This document shows, in pieces, positions 42,533 to 51,365 of a stretch of DNA of 64,000 nt. The stretch covers positions 33,114 through 97,113 of the forward strand of contig JAHJPX010000005.1 in assembly GCA_018819515.1 (NCBI GenBank). Reading direction: 5' to 3'. A program made the translations under genes and the position numbers. The notes beneath the pieces are model-generated. The model was not told where the DNA came from, did not search any database, and was given only the letters and a program-made list of their open reading frames with translations. Position 1 is the first letter of the stretch; the number at the start of each line of letters is the position of its first letter. The stretch is from Gammaproteobacteria bacterium. Lineage in GTDB: Bacteria > Pseudomonadota > Gammaproteobacteria > Burkholderiales > Rhodocyclaceae.

Positions 42533-44472
42533 GCGGCTTTCTGGATTTGCCGGCGCTTTCGCGCGCGGCCGGGACCATCCGTCTGCCTGGCTCCAAGAGC
42601 ATTTCCAACCGCATGCTGCTGCTGGCGGCGCTAGCGGAAGGGACGACCGAGATCCACGATCTGCTCGATTCCGACGACACGCGCGTGATGCTGACCGCGC
42701 TGGCCGCTCTTGGCGTGGGTCTCGACAAGCGCGGTGCCGACGTTTGGCGCGTGCGTGGCGTCGGCGGACCGTTTCCGGTCAAGCAGGGCGATCTGTTCCT
42801 CGGCAATGCTGGCACTGCATTCCGGCCGCTGACCGCCGCGCTGGCGCTTTCCGGTGGCCACTACAAATTGTCCGGCGTGCCGCGCATGCACGAGCGGCCG
42901 ATCGGAGATCTGGTCGACGGCCTGCGCCAGATCGGCGCCGACGTGCGCTATCTGGGCCACGAAGGTTTCCCACCGCTCGAAGTACGGCCGGCTGAAATTC
43001 GTCTTGATGAGCCGATCCGGGTGCGCGGTGACGTCTCGTCGCAGTTCCTGACCGCGCTGCTGATGGCGCTGCCGCTGACCGGGAAACCAGCGGTCATCGA
43101 GATGGCTACGGAGTTGATCTCCAAACCCTACATCGAGATCACGCTGAACCTGATGGCGCGTTTCGGCGTCAAGGTCGAGCGCGAGGGCTGGGCGCGCTTC
43201 ACGATTGCCGGCGGGCAGCGCTACCGTAGTCCGGGTACTGTGCATGTCGAGGGCGACGCTTCGGGCGCTTCCTATTTTCTGGCCGCCGGCGCCATCGGGG
43301 GCGGGCCGGTTCGCGTCGAAGGCGTGGGCAGAAATAGCATCCAGGGCGACGTGAAGTTTGCCGATGCCTTGGCCGCGATGGGCGCGCGCATCGAGATGGG
43401 CGACAACTGGATCGAAGCCCGTGCGCCGGCAAGCGGAAAACTCAAGGCTTTCGATCTCGACCTCAATCACATTCCGGATGCGGCCATGACGCTGGCCGTG
43501 GCGGCGCTGTTCACCGACGGTCCCTGCAAGTTGCGCAATATCGCCTCCTGGCGCGTCAAGGAAACCGACCGCATCGCTGCCATGGCGACCGAACTGCGCA
43601 AACTCGGTGCGATGGCGGAGGAGGGCAGCGACTGGCTTGGCGTATCGCCACGGCTGACTTTTGTCGCGAATGCGGCCATCGATACCTACGACGATCACCG
43701 CATGGCGATGTGCTTCTCGCTCGCGGCACTGGGCGGCGTGCCGGTGCGCATCAACGATCCGGATTGCGTCGCCAAGACCTTTCCCGACTACTTCGACCGC
43801 TTCGGCCGTGTTGCCGCGCCGGTCATTGCCATCGACGGTCCCTCGGCTTCCGGCAAGGGCACGGTCGCGCAACGGGTGGCGAAGACGCTCGGCTTTCACT
43901 TTCTCGATAGCGGTGCGCTTTATCGTCTGACCGCGCTGGCTGCCATGCGCGCCGGTGTCGCACTTGACGATGAAGCCGCGGTGGCGGCGGTGGCGGCTGC
44001 GCTGGCGGCCGAATTCGAGGGCGAACGCATCCTGCTTGATGGCGACGAAGTCACCGAAGCCATTCGGGCCGAGGAAGTGGGTGTCGGCGCCTCGAAAGTC
44101 GCGGCGATGCCTGCGGTCCGCGCCGCCCTGCTGGAGCGCCAGCGCGGCTACCGGCAACTGCCCGGGCTGGTCGCCGACGGTCGCGATATGGGCTCGGTGG
44201 TGTTCCCGGAAGCGCCGGTGAAAGTGTTCCTGACGGCGTCGGCAGAAGCGAGGGCCGAACGTCGATATAAACAGTTGATCGAAAAGGGAATGCCTGCTAA
44301 CATGCGCACCCTTTTGCAGGATCTGCAGGAGCGGGACATCCGCGACGCCGCACGAAGCGTCGCGCCCCTCAGGCAGTGCGTCGATGCCGAGTTGGTGGAT
44401 ACCACGAACATGGGCATCGATGAAGCGGTAGCCGCTGTGCTGGACCAGGTCCGCCGGAAGCTGCCGAAGTAG
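42529..44472 (+). CDS. aroA-cmk: Fused 3-phosphoshikimate 1-carboxyvinyltransferase and cytidylate kinase
   Basis: One 647-residue frame from GTG 42529 (overlapping the tyrA stop). Residues 1-428 are EPSP synthase: LPGSKSISNRMLLLAALAEG, GNAGTAFRPLTAAL, GDVSSQFLTALL, RVKETDRIAAMATELRKLG, YDDHRMAMCFSL and KTFPDYFDRFG. With no linker, VIAIDGPSASGKGTVAQRVAKTL begins a complete CMP kinase (DSGALYRL, GRDMGSVVFPEAPVKVFLTAS). The two genes are adjacent in many proteobacteria; here they are a single protein. Residues GVSPRLTF near the DDHR motif come from a copy of the dispersed repeat. Confidence 0.95.
   Translation: MSGFLDLPALSRAAGTIRLPGSKSISNRMLLLAALAEGTTEIHDLLDSDDTRVMLTALAALGVGLDKRGADVWRVRGVGGPFPVKQGDLFLGNAGTAFRPLTAALALSGGHYKLSGVPRMHERPIGDLVDGLRQIGADVRYLGHEGFPPLEVRPAEIRLDEPIRVRGDVSSQFLTALLMALPLTGKPAVIEMATELISKPYIEITLNLMARFGVKVEREGWARFTIAGGQRYRSPGTVHVEGDASGASYFLAAGAIGGGPVRVEGVGRNSIQGDVKFADALAAMGARIEMGDNWIEARAPASGKLKAFDLDLNHIPDAAMTLAVAALFTDGPCKLRNIASWRVKETDRIAAMATELRKLGAMAEEGSDWLGVSPRLTFVANAAIDTYDDHRMAMCFSLAALGGVPVRINDPDCVAKTFPDYFDRFGRVAAPVIAIDGPSASGKGTVAQRVAKTLGFHFLDSGALYRLTALAAMRAGVALDDEAAVAAVAAALAAEFEGERILLDGDEVTEAIRAEEVGVGASKVAAMPAVRAALLERQRGYRQLPGLVADGRDMGSVVFPEAPVKVFLTASAEARAERRYKQLIEKGMPANMRTLLQDLQERDIRDAARSVAPLRQCVDAELVDTTNMGIDEAVAAVLDQVRRKLPK
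43639..43662 (-). repeat. Dispersed hairpin repeat, copy 5 (inside aroA-cmk)
   Basis: Reverse complement of AAAAGTCAGCCGTGGCG then ATA-CGCC. Read in aroA as GVSPRLTF, the same frame as in the epimerase and gph copies. Confidence 0.85.
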
Positions 44473-44563
44473 TACCAAGGTGTCGCGGGATACTAGATTC
44501 CGCGGCGTTCTTCAACCAACCCGCCGGCTATTTCGTGCTGGCCGATCAATACCGAAAGCAATT

Positions 44564-46270
44564 ATGTCTGCTGCCACTGCTACCGCTGAAAACCCCAACG
44601 AATCCTTTGCCGCGCTGTTCGCTGAAAGCCTGGAGCGCCAGGAAATGCGCGCCGGCGAAGTCATCACCGCCGAAGTCGTCCGCGTCGACCAGAATTTCGT
44701 GGTCGTCAACGCAGGACTGAAATCCGAATCATTCATTTCCGCCGAGGAATTCAAGGACGATCGTGGTGAACTCGAAGTCGCCCCCGGCGATTTCGTCCTG
44801 GTCGCCATCGAAATGCTCGAAGACGGCTACGGCGAAACCCGCCTGAGCCGCGACAAGGCCAAGCGCATCGCCGCCTGGAACGACCTCGACAAGGCGCTTA
44901 ACGACCAGGTCCTGGTCAAGGGTGTCATCACCGGCAAGGTCAAGGGCGGGCTTACCGTCATGACCAACGGCATTCGTGCCTTCCTGCCGGGTTCACTGGT
45001 CGACACCCGCCCGGTCAAGGACACGACGCCTTACGAGGGCAAGGAATTCGAGTTCAAGGTCATCAAGCTCGACCGCAAGCGCAATAACGTCGTGCTGTCG
45101 CGTCGCGCCGTGCTGGAAGCCAGCATGGGCGAAGATCGCCAGAAGCTGCTGGAAAACCTCCAGGAAGGCACGATCATCAAGGGAATCGTCAAGAACATCA
45201 CCGATTACGGCGCGTTCGTCGACCTCGGTGGCATCGATGGCCTGCTGCACATTACCGACCTGGCCTGGCGCCGCGTGCGCCATCCCAGCGAAGTACTCAA
45301 TGTCGGCGATGAAGTCGAAGCCAAGGTGCTCAAGTTCGACCAGGAAAAGAACCGCGTGTCGCTGGGCATGAAGCAGCTTGGCGAGGACCCGTGGGTGGGT
45401 ATCGCCCGTCGCTATCCGTCCGGTACCCGCCTGTTCGGCAAGGTCACCAACCTGACCGACTACGGCGCGTTCGTCGAGATCGAGCAGGGTATCGAGGGCC
45501 TGGTGCACGTTTCCGAAATGGACTGGACCAACAAGAACATCCATCCCTCCAAGGTTGTCCAGCTCGGCGATGAAGTCGAAGTCATGATTCTCGAAATCGA
45601 CGAGGAGCGCCGCCGCATCTCGCTGGGCATGAAGCAGTGCATGTCCAATCCGTGGGACGATTTCGCCGTGAACAACAAGAAGGGCGACAAGGTGACGGGC
45701 GCCATCAAGTCGATCACCGACTTCGGCATCTTCATTGGCCTGCCTGGCGGCATCGACGGGCTGGTGCATCTGTCCGATCTGTCATGGTCGGCGTCCGGCG
45801 AGGAAGCGAAGCAGAACTACAAGAAGGGCGACGAAGTCGAAGCCATGGTGCTGTCGATCGACGTCGAGAAGGAACGCATCTCGCTCGGCATCAAGCAGAT
45901 GGATGGCGATCCCTTCACCAGCTTTGTTGCCACCCATGACAAGAACAGTATCGTCAAGGGCAAGGTCAAGAGCGTCGATCAGCGCGGTGCGGTGATTGAT
46001 CTTGGCGGCGATGTCGAGGGCTACCTGCGCGCCTCCGAATTCTCGCGCGACCGGGTAGAGGATTTGCGTACGATGCTGAAGGAAGGCGACGAGGTCGAAA
46101 CCCTGATCATCAACGTCGATCGCAAGTCGCGTTCGCTCAGCCTGTCGATCAAGGCCAAGGATCAGGTCGAGCAGAGCGAAGCGATTCAGAAGCTTGCGGC
46201 GAACAGCAATGCCAGCAGCGGCACCACCAACCTGGGTGCCTTGCTCAAGGCGAAGCTGGACGAGCGCTGA
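44564..46270 (+). CDS. rpsA: 30S ribosomal protein S1
   Basis: An mRNA-binding ribosomal protein of 568 residues, with six S1 RNA-binding domains. Typical repeats are GIVKNITDYGAFVDLGGIDGLLHITDLAW, GKVTNLTDYGAFVEIEQGIEGLVHVSEMDW and AIKSITDFGIFIGLPGGIDGLVHLSDLSW. The start ATG 44564 (MSAATATAENPNESFAALF) was chosen because it matches the family N-terminus; the frame stays open upstream. It follows cmk, as in many proteobacteria. Confidence 0.97.
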   Translation: MSAATATAENPNESFAALFAESLERQEMRAGEVITAEVVRVDQNFVVVNAGLKSESFISAEEFKDDRGELEVAPGDFVLVAIEMLEDGYGETRLSRDKAKRIAAWNDLDKALNDQVLVKGVITGKVKGGLTVMTNGIRAFLPGSLVDTRPVKDTTPYEGKEFEFKVIKLDRKRNNVVLSRRAVLEASMGEDRQKLLENLQEGTIIKGIVKNITDYGAFVDLGGIDGLLHITDLAWRRVRHPSEVLNVGDEVEAKVLKFDQEKNRVSLGMKQLGEDPWVGIARRYPSGTRLFGKVTNLTDYGAFVEIEQGIEGLVHVSEMDWTNKNIHPSKVVQLGDEVEVMILEIDEERRRISLGMKQCMSNPWDDFAVNNKKGDKVTGAIKSITDFGIFIGLPGGIDGLVHLSDLSWSASGEEAKQNYKKGDEVEAMVLSIDVEKERISLGIKQMDGDPFTSFVATHDKNSIVKGKVKSVDQRGAVIDLGGDVEGYLRASEFSRDRVEDLRTMLKEGDEVETLIINVDRKSRSLSLSIKAKDQVEQSEAIQKLAANSNASSGTTNLGALLKAKLDER

Positions 46271-46295
46271 ACAACCCGACCCGGCGAGAACCGTC

Positions 46296-46583
46296 ATGAC
46301 CAAATCCGAGCTGATCGCACAATTGGCGGAACGGTTTCCGCAGCTCGTGGCCAAGGACGCAGACTTTGCGGTCAAGGTCATTCTCGACGCGATGACTGCA
46401 GCGCTTGCTCGCGGTGATCGCATCGAGATTCGGGGCTTTGGCAGTTTTGCGCTGAATTTCCGGCCGCCACGCGTGGGCCGCAACCCGAAGTCGGGTGATA
46501 AGGTACACGTGCCGGCCAAGTATGTGCCGCATTTCAAGGCCGGCAAGGAGCTGCGTGAGCGCGTGGATGGCCGGGACGGCTAG
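46296..46583 (+). CDS. ihfB: Integration host factor subunit beta
   Basis: A DNA-bending nucleoid protein of 95 residues, beginning MTKSELIAQLAERFPQLVAKDADFAVKVIL. The beta-arm carries GRNPKSGDKVHVPAKYVPHFKAGKELRERV, with the intercalating proline in RNPKSG. It follows rpsA by 25 bp in the conserved rpsA-ihfB order. A terminator follows. Confidence 0.97.
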   Translation: MTKSELIAQLAERFPQLVAKDADFAVKVILDAMTAALARGDRIEIRGFGSFALNFRPPRVGRNPKSGDKVHVPAKYVPHFKAGKELRERVDGRDG

Positions 46584-46618
46584 GCAGTCGGCTGTCGTTG
46601 TCAGACCGTTGTGAACAT

Positions 46619-46655
46619 GCGGCATCCGCAATTCGTGGGTGCCGCGTTTTTTTTT
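46619..46655 (+). terminator. Rho-independent terminator between ihfB and lapA
   Basis: GCGGCATCC (46619-46627) pairs with GGGTGCCGC (46637-46645) with one G-T pair, followed by nine T (46647-46655). It ends only 11 bp before the lapA start, so readthrough or a promoter inside ihfB must supply lapAB. Confidence 0.88.
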
Positions 46656-46666
46656 GCTGAGGCGAA

Positions 46667-46930
46667 ATGAAAGTCCTAGTTTGGCTGGTGCGCGGGATCC
46701 TGTTCGTCGTGCTTCTTGGACTGGCGGTCAAGAACAGCGAACTGGTCGATTTGCGTTTTTATCTCGACAGTACCTGGCAGGCACCTTTGTCGGTGGTGAT
46801 CCTGGCTGCCTTCGCTACCGGGGTGGTTGTCGGTTTGACGTCCACCGTTGCCACGCGGTTGCGCCACGGGCGAGAGCTGCGGCGTCTGCGCAAGCGCGAA
46901 GAATCGGAGTACGGGACGAACAAGTCGTGA
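46667..46930 (+). CDS. lapA: Lipopolysaccharide assembly protein LapA (DUF1049)
   Basis: 87 residues with two membrane helices (VRGILFVVLLGLAVKNSELVDL and SVVILAAFATGVVVGLTSTV) and a basic cytoplasmic tail (RLRHGRELRRLRKREE). This is the LapA topology. LapA and LapB control LPS synthesis by guiding LpxC degradation by FtsH. It overlaps lapB by 4 bp. Confidence 0.92.
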   Translation: MKVLVWLVRGILFVVLLGLAVKNSELVDLRFYLDSTWQAPLSVVILAAFATGVVVGLTSTVATRLRHGRELRRLRKREESEYGTNKS

Positions 46931-48105
46931 TTTCCTTCGAGCTCTGGTGGCTGCTATTTCTGCCGGCCTCGTTCATTCTGGGATGGATTGCCGCGCGCAT
47001 CGACATCCGGCAGTTGCAACGGGAGTCGCGAGCGTTGCCGCGCTCGTACTTCAAAGGGCTCAACTTCCTGCTCAACGAGCAGCCGGACAAGGCCATCGAG
47101 GCATTTCTCGAAGCGGCCAAACTCGATCCGGAAACCATCGACTTGCATTTTGCGTTGGGCAGCCTGTTTCGCCGTCGCGGAGAGACGGACCGGGCCATCC
47201 GGGTGCATCAGAATCTCGTAGAACGCGAGGGATTGGGAGACCATCAGCGCCTGCAGGCGCTTGCGGAACTCGGGCATGACTACCTGAAGGCCGGACTGCT
47301 CGATCGCGCCGAGGACATATTTCTCAAGCTGCGCCACACAGAACGTGATGAGGAGGCGTTGAACGCCCTGCTGGAGATATTTCAGCAGGAGAAGGAATGG
47401 CTGAAGGCGATCGAAATTGCCGAGGCCATGCCGGACCACACCGACCACATCTGGCAGAAGGAAATTGCCGAGTTCCGATGCGAATTGGCGTCGACGGCGA
47501 TTCTTCATGGTCGATATGACGACGCGCGTCACCATCTCGACGCGGCCCTGGTGGCCAACCGGCGATGCGTACGCGCCACCATCCTGCTAGGTGATCTGGG
47601 TTTGGCGGAGCAACGCGTGGACGATGCCATTGAGGCCTGGATGCGCGTCGAGCAACAGAATCCAGTCTTTCTGTCGCTGGTGGCGGACAAGCTGATGGCC
47701 GCACTTCAACAGCGTGGGCTCGCCACGCGTTGCAGCCAGCTGCTACGCGGCTACCTCGAGAGGCATTCGTCGCTCGACCTCTTGGATGCGGCTTTCCAGG
47801 CCGAACTGGAAAGTGGCGGCGCCGAATCGGCGTACAAACTGGTGCGCGACGAGCTGAAGCGGAATCCGACTTTGCTCGGCCTCGACAAGCTGCTCGAGGC
47901 GCAAGTGCTGATAGCGCCGCCGGAGCGGCGCGCCGATCTCGAACTGCTCAAGAATCTGATCCACAGCCATACTCGCCGCGTTGCGCGTTATCGTTGCGAT
48001 AACTGCGGATTCAAGGCGCGCCAGTTTCATTGGCGCTGCCCTGCCTGCGGCGGCTGGGAGACGTATCCGCCACGCCGTACCGAAGAATTCGACTTAGCTC
48101 CTTGA
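46927..48105 (+). CDS. lapB: Lipopolysaccharide assembly protein LapB (TPR, rubredoxin-like zinc domain)
   Basis: GTG start overlapping the lapA stop, 392 residues. An N-terminal membrane anchor (ELWWLLFLPASFILGWIAARID) leads to YFKGLNFLLNEQPDKAIEAFLEAAKLDPETIDLHFALGSLFRRRGE (TPR repeats through about residue 340) and a C-terminal rubredoxin-like metal site CDNCGF...CPACGGW. Full family length. Regulates LpxC proteolysis and LPS assembly. Confidence 0.95.
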   Translation: MISFELWWLLFLPASFILGWIAARIDIRQLQRESRALPRSYFKGLNFLLNEQPDKAIEAFLEAAKLDPETIDLHFALGSLFRRRGETDRAIRVHQNLVEREGLGDHQRLQALAELGHDYLKAGLLDRAEDIFLKLRHTERDEEALNALLEIFQQEKEWLKAIEIAEAMPDHTDHIWQKEIAEFRCELASTAILHGRYDDARHHLDAALVANRRCVRATILLGDLGLAEQRVDDAIEAWMRVEQQNPVFLSLVADKLMAALQQRGLATRCSQLLRGYLERHSSLDLLDAAFQAELESGGAESAYKLVRDELKRNPTLLGLDKLLEAQVLIAPPERRADLELLKNLIHSHTRRVARYRCDNCGFKARQFHWRCPACGGWETYPPRRTEEFDLAP

Positions 48106-48115
48106 GGAATCCATC

Positions 48116-49438
48116 GTGAAAATCACCGTCGTCGGCACCGGCTATGTCGGTCTCGTTTCCGGTACCTGTCTGGCCGAAGTCGGCAATGACGTTCTTTGTC
48201 TCGACGTCGACCCCGACAAGATTCGCATACTCAACGAAGGCGGCATTCCCATCTTTGAACCGGGACTGGAAGCGATGGTTGCCCGCAACAAGGCGTCTGG
48301 GCGGCTGCGCTTTACGACATCCGTGGAAGACGCGGTTGCATTCGGTACGATCCAGTTCATCGCCGTCGGCACGCCACCCGATGAGGACGGCTCGGCGGAT
48401 CTGCAGTATGTACTGGCGGCTGCGCGCAATATCGGTCGCCACATGACCGGCTACAAGGTGGTGGTGGACAAGTCGACGGTTCCCGTCGGCACCGCCGACA
48501 AGGTGCGCGCCGCCATCGCAGACGAACTCAAGCAGCGCAGCGCCGATATCCCCTACAGCGTCGTCTCGAACCCGGAATTTCTCAAGGAGGGGGCCGCAGT
48601 CGATGACTTCATGAAGCCGGATCGTATCGTTGTCGGTGTCGCCGATCAACGAGCCGCCGACATGATGCGTCAGCTTTACGCGCCCTTCCAGCGCAACCAC
48701 GAGCGCCTGATCGTCATGGACGTCCGTTCCGCCGAATTGACCAAGTATGCGGCGAACGCAATGCTCGCGACGCGGATCAGTTTCATGAACGAACTGGCCA
48801 ACCTGGCGGAGAAGCTGGGTGCGGACATCGAACTGGTGCGTCAGGGGATCGGTTCCGACCCGCGCATCGGCTTCCATTTTCTGTATCCGGGCTGCGGCTA
48901 CGGTGGCTCGTGCTTTCCGAAGGATGTTCAGGCACTGGAGAGGACCGCGCGCGAGGCCGGCCAGAGCCTGAAGGTGCTGCAGGCGGTCGAGGATGCCAAC
49001 GAAGCACAGAAGAAGGTGTTGACGGACAAGATCATCAAGCGCTTCGGCGACAAGCTCGACGGCAAGGTGTTTGCCGTGTGGGGATTGGCGTTCAAGCCGA
49101 ATACCGATGATATGCGCGAGGCGCCCAGCCGTGTGCTGATCGCCGATCTGCTGGCGCGTGGGGCTACTGTTCGCGCTTACGACCCGGTCTCCATGCACGA
49201 GGCACAGCGCATCTTTGGTGACGAACCGCGCATCGTTTACGCGGGCTCGCCGATGTCTGCGCTGGACGGCGCCGACGCGCTGGCGATTGTCACCGAGTGG
49301 AAGGAATTCCGTAGCCCCGACTTCGAGGCGCTCAACACCAAGCTCAAGGAAAAGGTTGTCTTCGACGGACGCAATCTCTACGACCCTGCGCATCCGCGCG
49401 AGGCGGGTCTGGAATATCACGCCATCGGCAGGCAGTAA
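48116..49438 (+). CDS. ugd: UDP-glucose 6-dehydrogenase
   Basis: Oxidises UDP-glucose to UDP-glucuronate for capsule or LPS sugars. GTG start, 440 residues. It has VVGTGYVGLVSGTCLAEVGNDV (NAD binding), VVDKSTVPVGTAD, the catalytic Cys in YPGCGYGGSCFPKD, and FAVWGLAFKPNTDDMREAPS. It is followed without a gap by the heptose kinase gene (TAATG overlap), suggesting an envelope-sugar operon downstream of lapAB. Confidence 0.96.
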   Translation: MKITVVGTGYVGLVSGTCLAEVGNDVLCLDVDPDKIRILNEGGIPIFEPGLEAMVARNKASGRLRFTTSVEDAVAFGTIQFIAVGTPPDEDGSADLQYVLAAARNIGRHMTGYKVVVDKSTVPVGTADKVRAAIADELKQRSADIPYSVVSNPEFLKEGAAVDDFMKPDRIVVGVADQRAADMMRQLYAPFQRNHERLIVMDVRSAELTKYAANAMLATRISFMNELANLAEKLGADIELVRQGIGSDPRIGFHFLYPGCGYGGSCFPKDVQALERTAREAGQSLKVLQAVEDANEAQKKVLTDKIIKRFGDKLDGKVFAVWGLAFKPNTDDMREAPSRVLIADLLARGATVRAYDPVSMHEAQRIFGDEPRIVYAGSPMSALDGADALAIVTEWKEFRSPDFEALNTKLKEKVVFDGRNLYDPAHPREAGLEYHAIGRQ

Positions 49439-50364
49439 TGCACATCCCCGATACCTCCAAATCCCGCATCCTTGTGGTCGGCGACGTCATGCTGGACCGC
49501 TACTGGTTTGGCGACGTCAGCCGGATATCGCCCGAGGCGCCGGTACCGGTGGTCAAGGTCGAGCGTGTCGAAGAACGTCCAGGCGGTGCCGCCAACGTTG
49601 CCCGCAACTGTGCCGCGCTAGGCGCTCAAGTCGCGCTGCTGTCAGTAGTAGGGACGGACGAAGCGGGACAGACGCTGGCACGGCTGCTGGCCGCGTCGGA
49701 AATCGACGCCAGCCTGCATGAGGATGGCCAACTCAATACGACGGTCAAGCTGCGCGTGGTCGGGCGCCAACAGCAGTTGCTTCGCATCGACTTCGAGAAC
49801 GCGCCCACGCACGAGGTGCTTGACGCCAAGCTGGCCGAATTCGAACAGCGTCTAGCCGATTGCGACGTGGTGATCCTTTCCGATTACGGCAAGGGTGGCT
49901 TGACTCACATCGGCGAAATGATCAAGGCGGCACGTCGCGCCGGCAAGCCGGTGCTGGCAGACCCGAAGGGCGACGATTACACGCGTTACGCCGGAGTGAG
50001 CGTCATTACCCCCAATCGCGCCGAATTGCGCGAAGTGGTTGGACGCTGGGCCAACGATGCGGATCTGCTGCGGCGTGCTCAGGCGTTGCGCGCCGAACTC
50101 GACATCGGCGCCTTGCTGCTCACGCGATCCGAGGAGGGGATGAGCCTGTTTACCATCGACGGGGTGGTCAACGAGGCAGCGCGGGCGCAGGAGGTCTATG
50201 ATGTCAGCGGCGCTGGCGATACCGTGATCGCCACGCAAGCGGTGATGATGGCCAGTGGCGTCGGGCTGGCCGACTCGATGCGTCTGGCCAATCGTGCCGC
50301 GGGGGTCGTGGTTGCAAAGCTGGGTACCGCGGTTTGTACTCTGGATGAACTGAAAGCGAGCTGA
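49438..50364 (+). CDS. hldE: D-glycero-beta-D-manno-heptose-7-phosphate kinase (RfaE domain I)
   Basis: A PfkB-family kinase of the ADP-heptose pathway for LPS core. 308 residues, only the kinase half; the adenylyltransferase domain of E. coli HldE is absent and must be encoded elsewhere, as in many betaproteobacteria. Motifs: VVGDVMLDRYWFGDVSRISPEAPVPVVKVE, RPGGAANVARNCAALGA, and the catalytic YDVSGAGDTVIA. It overlaps ugd by one base. Confidence 0.94.
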   Translation: MHIPDTSKSRILVVGDVMLDRYWFGDVSRISPEAPVPVVKVERVEERPGGAANVARNCAALGAQVALLSVVGTDEAGQTLARLLAASEIDASLHEDGQLNTTVKLRVVGRQQQLLRIDFENAPTHEVLDAKLAEFEQRLADCDVVILSDYGKGGLTHIGEMIKAARRAGKPVLADPKGDDYTRYAGVSVITPNRAELREVVGRWANDADLLRRAQALRAELDIGALLLTRSEEGMSLFTIDGVVNEAARAQEVYDVSGAGDTVIATQAVMMASGVGLADSMRLANRAAGVVVAKLGTAVCTLDELKAS

Positions 50365-50369
50365 TTCAA

Positions 50370-51365
50370 ATGTATTACATCGTCACCGGCGCAGCCGGAT
50401 TTATCGGCGCCAATATCGTCAAGGCGCTGAACGATCGCGGCATCAGGAACGTGATTGCCGTCGACCATCTGAAAAACGCGGACAAGTTCCGGAATCTGGT
50501 CGATTGCGAGATTGCCGACTACCTCGACAAGGAAGAGTTCATCGAGCTGCTTGAGGCCGGGCAGTTCGATGGGGCGGTCGAGGTGATCTTCCACGAAGGC
50601 GCCTGCTCCGACACCATGGAAACCGATGGCCGCTACATGATGGCCAACAACTATCGCTATTCCACAAGCATTCTTGAATTCTGCCTCGATCAGGACGTCC
50701 CCTATCTGTATGCGTCAAGTGCCTCGGTGTACGGCGGCGGTCGGGTTTTCAAGGAGTCGCGTGAGCACGAAGGGCCGCTCAATGTGTACGGCTACTCGAA
50801 GTTCCTGTTCGACCAACTGGTTCGGCGACGCCTGTCAGCGGCCAATTCGCAAATTGTCGGCTTCCGTTATTTCAATGTTTACGGGCCGCGCGAGCAGCAC
50901 AAGGGGCGCATGGCCTCGGTCGCTTTTCATCACTTCAACCAGTACCGGGAGCACGGCAAGGTCAAGCTTTTCGAAGGTTGCGACGGATACGGTAACGGCG
51001 AGCAAAATCGTGACTTCGTCTTCGTCGAGGACGTCGTCAAGGTCAACATGTTTTTTATGGATCATCCGGAAAAGTCGGGCATTTTCAATCTCGGGACCGG
51101 CCGTGCCCAGCCGTTCAACGACGTCGCGACTTCGACCGTCAACGCCTGTCGCGCGCTGGAGGGTAAATCAGCGCTGTCGCTGGCGGAGATGCTCAGTCAG
51201 GGAATCGTGGAGTACGTCGATTTTCCGGACGCGCTCCGAGGCAAATATCAGAGCTTTACCCAGGCGGATATCGGCAAGTTGCGTGCTGCAGGTTACCGGG
51301 ACGACTTCGCGACGGTGGAGCAGGGCGTTGACAAGTACGTCCGGCACCTGGCCGGCCAGATCTGA
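50370..51365 (+). CDS. hldD: ADP-L-glycero-D-manno-heptose 6-epimerase
   Basis: Last step of ADP-heptose synthesis. 331 residues: IVTGAAGFIGANIVKALNDRG (NADP binding), FHEGACSDTMETDGRYMM, YASSASVYGGG, the catalytic YGYSKFLFDQLV, and FRYFNVYGPREQHKGRMASVAFH. All are diagnostic of HldD. Convergent with the next gene; the stop codons abut in a 14-bp palindrome. Confidence 0.96.
   Translation: MYYIVTGAAGFIGANIVKALNDRGIRNVIAVDHLKNADKFRNLVDCEIADYLDKEEFIELLEAGQFDGAVEVIFHEGACSDTMETDGRYMMANNYRYSTSILEFCLDQDVPYLYASSASVYGGGRVFKESREHEGPLNVYGYSKFLFDQLVRRRLSAANSQIVGFRYFNVYGPREQHKGRMASVAFHHFNQYREHGKVKLFEGCDGYGNGEQNRDFVFVEDVVKVNMFFMDHPEKSGIFNLGTGRAQPFNDVATSTVNACRALEGKSALSLAEMLSQGIVEYVDFPDALRGKYQSFTQADIGKLRAAGYRDDFATVEQGVDKYVRHLAGQI

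Noticed and set aside
42631..44478. A 615-codon open frame opposite aroA-cmk
   Set aside because: Antisense to a well-supported fused gene and without motifs.
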